Of a stretch of DNA of 64,000 nt, positions 22,281 through 29,540 are shown one piece after another; positions within the stretch are counted from its first letter, which is position 1, and each line of letters starts with the position of its first letter. The stretch is taken from the NCBI GenBank assembly GCA_019828595.1, contig JAHQRK010000003.1, positions 3,844,001 through 3,908,000 on the forward strand. The letters are read 5' to 3'. Source of the stretch: Aphanomyces cochlioides (Eukaryota > Oomycota > Saprolegniomycetes > Saprolegniales > Verrucalvaceae). The notes below the pieces were generated by a model. It was given only the letters and a program-made list of their open reading frames with translations. It had not been told where the DNA came from and did not search any database. The position numbers were made by a program, and so were the translations under genes.

Positions 22281-23354
22281 ATGACGCAATCATCCGACAC
22301 TCGTCCTTCAAGTCCAGTTACAACTGAAGAACACCAATTTACTCCTGATATGTCCATTTTGAACTCGAGCACCCGCGAATTTGACCCCTTGGGCAATGAC
22401 AATGGATCTCCGCTACCATCCCTCATGGATCTATTGGACGATGTTTCTGTTCCAGCCAGGCCACAAACGAATGCGACAACGGCTGATGCCCCAACCAACC
22501 GCCCACGCACTCTGCGAATTCCAACCGACGATGATGACATCGATGAAGTGTTGTTTATCGATGACCACCGCGAAGTGGCATCAATGCGAAATCGAATTTC
22601 AACTATTCAATACCAAGTCAACTGGAAGTTTCAACGCCCGGATGGACTCGACAAAGACTGGTTCGACGAAAAAGACCTCAGCGGGTGTCAAGAAGCCGTG
22701 GCGATGTACCAACGATGGCGACAAGCTGGAGCCCACTTCCTCACGAACACTGGTCTCGCCCCAACGCTTGCTGAATTTCGAGCGATGGATCCTCTGTGGC
22801 TAGAAATTGGCAACAACAGTGACAAATCTTGTCTTGCGGCTGCAATCCGAATCGTTGCTACCAATTTGAATGTCTCCAATTTTGAGCTCAGCGAAGAAGT
22901 CATTTCGGGTTTCAAAGAGGCCCATGGAGTTCCTCAAGACGCGGGCATTCCCCCTTCCAAGATGCATGATTTTCTCAAGCTGGCATACACACATGGATTC
23001 CACTACAACGACGCCATATTCTCCCGTCAACTGCTCAAGCAATCGGTGGGTGATCCAATTCGTGATATCTGTAGAGCGATATTGGATGAGCCTGACGGAG
23101 AATTCTTGGTTGTTTCTGTCACTGATTCAACATCCCATTGCTGGGTCCTCGCCAAGCGATACAAGCGCTGCATAGACCGAAGTCTATGTATGATCCAAGA
23201 CAATGAAAATGTATACCCCCTGGGTCAGATGCCAAGAGTCAGTTTTATCCGACATATTCGCCGTGTTAGCTTACAAACACCGAAGAAATCGAAGTCCCAA
23301 CGTCGAAGCGAATCAAGAAAACGAAAAGCCAAATTGATTTCCAATTCAGCCTAG
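22281..23354 (+). CDS. family A downstream ORF: chromodomain-like plus cysteine protease-like
   Basis: A 357-residue protein from the ATG at 22281. Residues 1-85 are Ser/Thr/Pro/Asp-rich. Residues of about 88-150 resemble a chromodomain: I-Q-Y-Q-V-N-W-K-F, then D-W-F-D-E-K-D-L-S-G-C with the expected aromatic and acidic pattern. Residues of about 175-325 carry a possible papain-fold triad: Cys184 (D-K-S-C-L-A-A-A-I), His286 (T-S-H-C-W-V-L) and Asp307 (M-I-Q-D-N). The tail is Lys/Arg-rich. It begins 350 bp after the RT stop. An overlapping frame from an ATG at 22141 may be a displaced N terminus. Proteases are known in some LINE clades; the chromodomain could guide targeting. Both domain calls are by eye. 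Confidence 0.55.
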   Translation: MTQSSDTRPSSPVTTEEHQFTPDMSILNSSTREFDPLGNDNGSPLPSLMDLLDDVSVPARPQTNATTADAPTNRPRTLRIPTDDDDIDEVLFIDDHREVASMRNRISTIQYQVNWKFQRPDGLDKDWFDEKDLSGCQEAVAMYQRWRQAGAHFLTNTGLAPTLAEFRAMDPLWLEIGNNSDKSCLAAAIRIVATNLNVSNFELSEEVISGFKEAHGVPQDAGIPPSKMHDFLKLAYTHGFHYNDAIFSRQLLKQSVGDPIRDICRAILDEPDGEFLVVSVTDSTSHCWVLAKRYKRCIDRSLCMIQDNENVYPLGQMPRVSFIRHIRRVSLQTPKKSKSQRRSESRKRKAKLISNSA

Positions 23355-23432
23355 CAGTTGGAAATGGGATGAGCCTTCGGGCAATATTAGTTTGTAGTTT
23401 ACATTAACTACAAATAGACTCCCCATTGACAT

Positions 23433-23446
23433 TGAGCTATAGAGGA
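23433..23446 (-). repeat. target-site duplication of A1 (tRNA nt 1-14)
   Basis: TGAGCTATAGAGGA, the reverse complement of the first 14 bases of tRNA-Asn, follows the A1 tail and precedes the native upstream flank TTCCATACTA. Confidence 0.9.
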
Positions 23447-24329
23447 TTCCATACTATACTTCCCTCACCGTTTCAAACATACACTCATACAATACCTACA
23501 ATGACAATCCATATCACACCCGTGCATCATGTCACCGTCGTAGTCACCACTCGCTTCTCCGAATATCGACACATTTATACAGAGAAACTACGTCACCAGA
23601 CACACCGACGCTTCTCTCAGATAAAACATTGTTGATAAACTCGAGACCTTCACTTCGACAATCTACACCAGCACATGGAACAAGAATTATACACTTTTAT
23701 GACTGTCAAAAACATCCTATTCAGAAAGCCTCGAAAACACTACCACCATTTCTGTAGAATGTGAAACAAAATTAAATCCAATCAAGATGATATGAACTGT
23801 TTGAAACAAGTTGAGCGATGTTGCTTGATGGATTGAGTACGATAAACAGTTGGTGTAGCTTTGCTGTTGTTTAGTGAAAAGAATTTAATGTTGTACCGAA
23901 TGGAAATATGATTGATATTCTGATTGAACATGTGTTTACCAGGTATATTTTTGTTTCATGGAAACCTATGAATTTGTTCTGCGGAGTATTGAGGATATAC
24001 CCTCCCATTCCTTGCGCGAGCAGGAGACTGATATGCTCTCAATAAGTCGATGTACCGCACGAAACTTTGTTTCGGACAAGATTTCGATCCGAAGAAGAGT
24101 CAAAATCGGAACTGCTCGCGTATTTTAGACGGGTATCATGTCCATGTGAAATTTTGATGTCCATTGGTCGAATCGTGTTTTTGTGGAGAGATTGGAGTGT
24201 AAAGTGTTTGTTTTGATTGACGTGTGTTTGGTTACGATGTGCATAATGTCTGTGTCCGTGGTGGTAGTTTGCAGTGGAAAGGATTGTATGAGTGTATGTG
24301 TGGCACGGTGGGTATCCGATAGTATGGAA
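23447..24329. repeat. divergent tRNA spacer, copy 1 (883 bp)
   Basis: Native upstream spacer between two divergent tRNA-Asn genes. It is bounded by TTCCATACTAT and its inverse and has the same length as the copies at 26448 and 45509, differing at two seen positions. Short open frames inside it are conserved only because the copies are recent. Confidence 0.9.
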
Positions 24330-24343
24330 TCCTCTATAGCTCA
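24330..24343 (+). repeat. target-site duplication of A2 (tRNA nt 1-14)
   Basis: TCCTCTATAGCTCA next to the 3' end of A2. Confidence 0.9.
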
Positions 24344-25349
24344 ATGTCAATGGGGAGTCTATTTGTAGTTAATGTAAACTACAAACTAATATTGCCCGAA
24401 GGCTCATCCCATTTCCAACTGCTAGGCTGAATTGGAAATCAATTTGGCTTTTCGTTTTCTTGATTCGCTTCGACGTTGGGACTTCGATTTCTTCGGTGTT
24501 TGTAAGCTAACACGGCGAATATGTCGGATAAAACTGACTCTTGGCATCTGACCCAGGGGGTATACATTTTCATTGTCTTGGATCATACATAGACTTCGGT
24601 CTATGCAGCGCTTGTATCGCTTGGCGAGGACCCAGCAATGGGATGTTGAATCAGTGACAGAAACAACCAAGAATTCTCCGTCAGGCTCATCCAATATCGC
24701 TCTACAGATATCACGAATTGGATCGCCCACCGATTGCTTGAGCAGTTGACGGGAGAATATGGCGTCGTTGTAGTGGAATCCATGTGTGTATGCCAGCTTG
24801 AGAAAATCATGCATCTTGGAAGGGGGAATGCCCGCGTCTTGAGGAACTCCATGGGCCTCTTTGAAACCCGAAATGACTTCTTCGCTGAGCTCAAAATTGG
24901 AGACATTCAAATTGGTAGCAACGATTCGGATTGCAGCCGCAAGACAAGATTTGTCACTGTTGTTGCCAATTTCTAGCCACAGAGGATCCATCGCTCGAAA
25001 TTCAGCAAGCGTTGGGGCGAGACCAGTGTTCGTGAGGAAGTGGGCTCCAGCTTGTCGCCATCGTTGGTACATCGCCACGGCTTCTTGACACCCGCTGAGG
25101 TCTTTTTCGTCGAACCAGTCTTTGTCGAGTCCATCCGGGCGTTGAAACTTCCAGTTGACTTGGTATTGAATAGTTGAAATTCGATTTCGCATTGATGCCA
25201 CTTCGCGGTGGTCATCGATAAACAACACTTCATCGATGTCATCATCGTCGGTTGGAATTCGCAGAGTGCGTGGGCGGTTGGTTGGGGCATCAGCCGTTGT
25301 CGCATTCGTTTGTGGCCTGGCTGGAACAGAAACATCGTCCAATAGATCA
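24344..25349 (-). mobile_element. LINE family A, copy 2 (5' truncated, 1006 bp)
   Basis: Only the downstream ORF and tail remain. The truncated end abuts tRNA 2 directly. It is nearly identical to the corresponding part of A1, so both inserted recently. Orientation is again head to head with the tRNA. Confidence 0.9.
24422..25348 (-). pseudogene. family A chromodomain/protease ORF, N terminus missing
   Basis: Identical in the protein to A1 from residue 50 on, including the chromodomain-like segment, Cys, His and Asp of the putative triad and the basic tail. The start was lost by 5' truncation, so no initiation codon is assigned. Conservation of the open frame across two insertions supports it as a real element protein. 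Confidence 0.65.
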
Positions 25350-25422
25350 TCCTCTATAGCTCAGTTGGTAGAGCGTACGGCTGTTAACCGTAAGGTCGCA
25401 GGTTCGAACCCTGCTGGAGGAG
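25350..25422 (+). tRNA. trnN: tRNA-Asn(GTT) 2
   Basis: Fully paired 73-nt cloverleaf: acceptor TCCTCTA/TGGAGGA with discriminator G, A-box region TAGCTCAGTTGG, anticodon loop CTGTTAA, B box GGTTCGAACCC. No CCA is encoded, as in eukaryotes. Element A2 replaces its native upstream flank. Confidence 0.95.
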
Positions 25423-26374
25423 TTCTTTTCTCTCTTTTGCATATCCATAACTGATCACCAATACAAATACTGACGTGTAGATTCTCGGCATGTCTTCTTC
25501 GAGTCAACAAATGCGTAAATAAGAAGACTATGTCACGCCAATCCAATACCAGTCCTTTATCTCCAATATGATGTGGAATGGCCTCAAAATTGCTGCTCAT
25601 CAACTAGTGCGCAAGTCATTGCAGAATACATAAGAGAAACTCCAATGAGCGATTCTCTGACAGCAACAGATGTGCGCCACGCTAACTTGACTTGTATTGG
25701 ACTTGAGGAGAGATCACTCATATGGTGTCTTTTAGACTTTGTCAACTGATATCTTAGACAACGGATCACGGTCGTCAAGAGCGACCTAGAGACAAGTATT
25801 CCATTGACTTGGTTTGAAATATCATAGCACATGGATGTACTCACTCCATTACCTTGTTCATTGCATAGAATGTGATCGTCTCCAATGTGGACTGTGTCAA
25901 ATTTCGGTGGTATACATGGACATAGTTTCACGACGTTAACATCGATCGAAATCAATCCATATACCGCATCTCAAGACCACAATCGTAACATTCCTACCTT
26001 TTTATGCAGCTTGCTGCCAAACATATTCTGGAGAAAGTTCTGTCGCATATGTGTGTGATATTGCTGTTATGCATCCGTGTGAATCGTTTCTTGGCTTGTC
26101 GACTGACAGCGCCAACAAAGCAGAAATGACACAGACTTGAAATAGTTGTGTAGATAGTCTCAATTACAGTATTGAGATATTTACAAACACGACAAATGAT
26201 ATCATTAAAAGGTGCACAGCAGAATAAAACGTGTCCATTCTTTCCTCGCGTCTTAATCAAAGATGTCAGAAGCTACTCATTCTATAGACTTGATGTGAAA
26301 GCTATTGCGAGTTGGATGTGTTTGTTGCGATCACGTCGATAAGTTGGAAGGGATATGCAAAAGAGAGAAAAGAA
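25423..26374. repeat. convergent tRNA spacer, copy 2 (952 bp)
   Basis: Lies between the 3' ends of two convergent tRNA genes and begins and ends with the inverted terminator segment. Copies at 43718 and 56041 are almost identical. I looked for snRNA and 5S motifs and saw none; open frames of 80-123 codons are unlikely to be genes. Confidence 0.85.
25426..25438 (+). terminator. pol III terminator of tRNA-Asn 2
   Basis: Two TTTT runs at 25426-25429 and 25435-25438, starting 4 nt after the tRNA end. The same TTCTTTTCTCTCTTTTGC follows every tRNA of the array on its own strand, with small variation. Confidence 0.7.
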
Positions 26375-26447
26375 CTCCACCAGCAGGGTTCGAACCTGCG
26401 ACCTTACGGTTAACAGCCGTACGCTCTACCAACTGAGCTATAGAGGA
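26375..26447 (-). tRNA. trnN: tRNA-Asn(GTT) 3, unoccupied site
   Basis: Same cloverleaf, but base 4 of the 3' acceptor strand is changed (26379), giving a T-T mismatch opposite base 4. This is the only tRNA in the window with its native upstream flank (TTCCATACTATAC on the plus strand from 26448), so it is the empty-site reference for all nine insertions. Confidence 0.92.
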
Positions 26448-26458
26448 TTCCATACTAT
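26448..26458 (-). promoter_or_regulatory. conserved upstream element of native tRNA-Asn
   Basis: The 11 bases directly before the tRNA (ATAGTATGGAA in tRNA sense) are the same on both sides of each divergent spacer and could be an upstream pol III element. Every loaded tRNA has lost them. Confidence 0.35.
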
Positions 26459-27330
26459 ACTTCCCTCACCGTTTCAAACATACACTCATACAATACCTAC
26501 AATGACAATCCATATCACACCCGTGCATCATGTCACCGTCGTAGTCACCACTCGCTTCTCCGAATATCGACACATTTATACAGAGAAACTACGTCACCAG
26601 ACACACCGACGCTTCTCTCAGATAAAACATTGTTGATAAACTCGAGACCTTCACTTCGACAATCTACACCAGCACATGGAACAAGAATTATACACTTTCA
26701 TGACTGTCAAAAACATCCTATTCAGAAAGCCTCGAAAACACTACCACCATTTCTGTAGAATGTGAAACAAAATCAAATCCAATCAAGATGATATGAACTG
26801 TTTGAAACAAGTTGAGCGATGTTGCTTGATGGATTGAGTACGATAAACAGTTGGTGTAGCTTTGCTGTTGTTTAGTGAAAAGAATTTAATGTTGTACCGA
26901 ATGGAAATATGATTGATATTCTGATTGAACATGTGTTTACCAGGTATATTTTTGTTTCATGGAAACCTATGAATTTGTTCTGCGGAGTATTGAGGATATA
27001 CCCTCCCATTCCTTGCGCGAGCAGGAGACTGATATGCTCTCAATAAGTCGATGTACCGCACGAAACTTTGTTTCGGACAAGATTTCGATCCGAAGAAGAG
27101 TCAAAATCGGAACTGCTCGCGTATTTTAGACGGGTATCATGTCCATGTGAAATTTTGATGTCCATTGGTCGAATCGTGTTTTTGTGGAGAGATTGGAGTG
27201 TAAAGTGTTTGTTTTGATTGACGTGTGTTTGGTTACGATGTGCATAATGTCTGTGTCCGTGGTGGTAGTTTGCAGTGGAAAGGATTGTATGAGTGTATGT
27301 GTGGCACGGTGGGTATCCGATAGTATGGAA
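26448..27330. repeat. divergent tRNA spacer, copy 2 (883 bp)
   Basis: Shares two derived bases with copy 3 (45509-46391) against copy 1, suggesting copies 2 and 3 were duplicated together. Confidence 0.9.
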
Positions 27331-27344
27331 TCCTCTATAGCTCA
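27331..27344 (+). repeat. target-site duplication of B1 (tRNA nt 1-14)
   Basis: TCCTCTATAGCTCA. The next two bases, GT, also match the tRNA, so the duplication could be read as 16 bp. Confidence 0.85.
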
Positions 27345-27354
27345 GTGTACAATC

Positions 27355-27379
27355 GCGTATATTAAATTTAATTATACGC
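27355..27379. repeat. terminal hairpin of family B
   Basis: A 25-nt near-palindrome with arms GCGTATA/TATACGC around TTAAATTTAA lies about 10 nt from the 3' junction. The same hairpin is at 46416-46440 in B2. It could be a 3' recognition structure for RT. Confidence 0.55.
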
Positions 27380-27964
27380 TAAATAGTAATGACCGTCATT
27401 AATCACTCTTGAGTGAATAATATTGGTGCTTGTGAGATTTGAACTCAAGAAGTTTTACCTCTTGAAACTTGATTTCTGTTGTATCAGTTGATACAGTGCA
27501 ATGTTGACACTTGACACGTCGAATCTTGGACTTGGGTGAGGGTCATCATGTTTCGTGACAAGGTGACTGGTCTTGGGTGGTGTAGACATGGGACAGAAGT
27601 GTCTGGTCTTCGTCATCAGATGGCTGTGGAATAATCTTGGACGGGGCCATCATCTGGAGAACTCCCAAATGTTGGCTTGACTAATCTTGGACGGGACCAG
27701 TGCCATAGGAAATATCCACATGTTGGTTGGACTCATCTTGGACGGAGCAGATTTCTTGTCTCAATGGCGCGTCATTGTCGGAACATGGGTGCGCTGTGTC
27801 CAAATGTTTCTTCGGCCACATGTTGTATCTTGATTTTTGTATAGGGCGTCTTGGAGTCCACTCGTTGGGTAGTGTGAAATTCTTGAGGATGAGATTGGAG
27901 AACTTCCTTGTGGATTTAATGGCTGCGGGTTCATTTTCCGATTTGCCTGCTGCCCAACACACCG

Positions 27965-28612
27965 TCAGGCTGCCTCTCCGTTGCCTCGCTTTGGTTGCTT
28001 GCCTCTCGTTTGCGTTCCTTCTCGTCCGTGGTTTGGCCTTGCTTGTCCGACGTTGTTCCCTCTGCCTTGAAGCTCGACCTGCCTCGTTGTGTTCCTGCTT
28101 TGCGCCACACTTGTTGCTGCGTCTCTCGTGTTCTCCTGTCTCGCTGTTCGATCGTCGTTGTTGCCGTCGCTGTCGTCTCTGCCGTGTGGCTGCTCGCTTG
28201 TCTCTGTCTTGGCCGTGTCGCTGTCTCTGTCGTGTCTGCCGTGTGATTGCTCGCTTATCTCTGTCTTGGCCGTGTCGCTGTCTCTGTCGTGTCTGCCGTG
28301 TGACTGCTCGCTTGTCTCTGTTGTGGCCGTGTCGCTGTCGCTGTCGTGTCTGCCGTGTGGCTGCTCGCTTGTCTCTGTTTTGGCCGTGTCGCTGTCGCTG
28401 TCGTCTCTGCCGTGTGGCTGCTCGCTTGTCTCTGTTTTGGCCGTGTCGCTGTCGCTTTCGTCTCTACGCTCATGGTGCTTTGGCTGCTTCGTCTCCATGT
28501 TCGTGGTGCTGCTGCTACGATGGGCGTTTCCAAGGAAGAATTTCAAGGCGTTGAAGACATCAAGGCGTTCAAGACTTGGTTTTTTGAAGCTATGGCTCCG
28601 AATGGCGACCAT
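27965..28612 (-). CDS. family B possible ORF3, repeat-rich
   Basis: A 215-codon ATG frame in element sense, downstream of RT. Its middle consists of about five 19-residue repeats of the type D-S-D-S-D-T-A-K-T-E-T-S-E-Q, encoded by the 57-bp minisatellite. The rest is polar and probably disordered. The opposite strand is also open over the repeats, so the frame could be a by-product of the repeat. It is identical in B2. No function is proposed. Confidence 0.35.
   Translation of the reverse strand: MVAIRSHSFKKPSLERLDVFNALKFFLGNAHRSSSTTNMETKQPKHHERRDESDSDTAKTETSEQPHGRDDSDSDTAKTETSEQPHGRHDSDSDTATTETSEQSHGRHDRDSDTAKTEISEQSHGRHDRDSDTAKTETSEQPHGRDDSDGNNDDRTARQENTRDAATSVAQSRNTTRQVELQGRGNNVGQARPNHGREGTQTRGKQPKRGNGEAA
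28181..28465. repeat. 57-bp minisatellite (5 units) in family B
   Basis: Units start at about 28181, 28238, 28295, 28352 and 28409, each GCCGTGTG(G/A)CTGCTCG-like with few changes. The period of 57 is a multiple of 3, which keeps several frames open on both strands. Confidence 0.85.
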
Positions 28613-29540
28613 CCTGTGTACTTCGCTCGTCGGAGGAAGGGGTGGTAGAAGGAGTCTGAACTGCCAGCGATGGGGGCCTTCCTGGAGGGCTCTCTACGCA
28701 TATGGACGTCTTCTCGCAATGACCCCGGTCTGAGGGTAGCGGTTGACTTGCTTCGACATTTTTGGCCTCAATTCATGGAGCCGGACAGTTCTGCGGAAGT
28801 GTATGTTGGCTGACTCCCTTCATGCATGGATGCAGGGCTAAGAACCTGGTCAGTTCGTGTCCGTGGAAGTGGATTGAGTGCTTTGGGTTTGCCTCTTTGT
28901 GGGTTTGTCTCTTTATGGCTTTATGCCTTTCGGCCTTTGGCCTTGATTTTGGGTGTCCCTTTCTTTTTACTCCTTTGTTGGAGCCCCCGGGGGTAGCGGT
29001 CAAGTCAAGACTTCGTCGGAAAAGGAGGTTTGGCGACTTTGGCTTTGATGACTTGTTTGTGTAGGGTGGCGAGCGCGCGCGATATTTGCTTTTTGTGTTT
29101 GTTGGCGATCAAGTTTGGCGATTTTCGACTTCAAGAAAGCGCGAAGAAACGTGGGGGTTAGCACACGAGCGCAGCTATGGGCGGCCCGTTCACCAACTTT
29201 CGGTAAGTTTCTTCTTTGTTTTTGTGGCTTGACTTTTGCTTAGTTTGCTTTTGGTTTGCGGCGAAACCTTCTGAAAATCGCTAAGTCTTCAAGAAATTTC
29301 TCGCCGATTTCACGCGAAGCGCTGCCCAAATTCTTAATTTTGTAATTCAGCCTTGAATTACCAATTTTTCTTGTGTTTTTTTGTTTGATTTCAAGTTTGC
29401 CTTGGCTGCAAGTAAGTTGGTCAGCTAGAATCACTTCTAACTTGAAAATTTAGTTTGAATTTGCATTGGATCGATCAAGTTCAAATCCACTCTTGAAATT
29501 TGGAGCGGCTTTATGTTGGCTGAAGAAGGCGAGTCGATTT

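Larger units (their letters stand above)
19057..23432 (+). mobile_element. LINE family A, copy 1 (5' truncated)
   Basis: A 4376-bp non-LTR element inserted at the 5' end of tRNA 1, head to head with it. It starts between the endonuclease and RT regions, so ORF1 and endonuclease are absent. It ends in a tail shared with family C (GGGATGAGCC, then GCAATATTAG, then CTCCCCATTG) and is followed by a 14-bp copy of the tRNA 5' end. There is no poly(A). Confidence 0.9.

Noticed and set aside
23433..23446. 14-nt tRNA fragments as tRNA pseudogenes
   Set aside because: Their position at every LINE 3' end and their constant length show that they are target-site duplications.
23426..23635. Short frames in the divergent spacers repeated at each copy
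   Set aside because: Same reason: recent duplication of non-coding spacer. Several of them start within the tRNA or its fragment.
25423..26374. Possible snRNA or 5S rRNA genes in the spacers
   Set aside because: No U1, U2, U4, U5, U6 or 5S core motif was seen by eye; a covariance search would be needed to exclude diverged genes.
27421..27510. tRNA-like sequence near the 3' end of family B (minus strand, with GTTCAAATC like a B box and CACCA)
   Set aside because: A D-arm-like and a T-arm-like hairpin are visible, but no matching 5' acceptor strand or plausible anticodon arm could be placed.
27727..28733. Long plus-strand Cys/Leu/Arg-rich frames over the family B minisatellite
   Set aside because: The 57-bp unit has no stops in several frames on both strands; composition is repeat-driven and antisense to the element.
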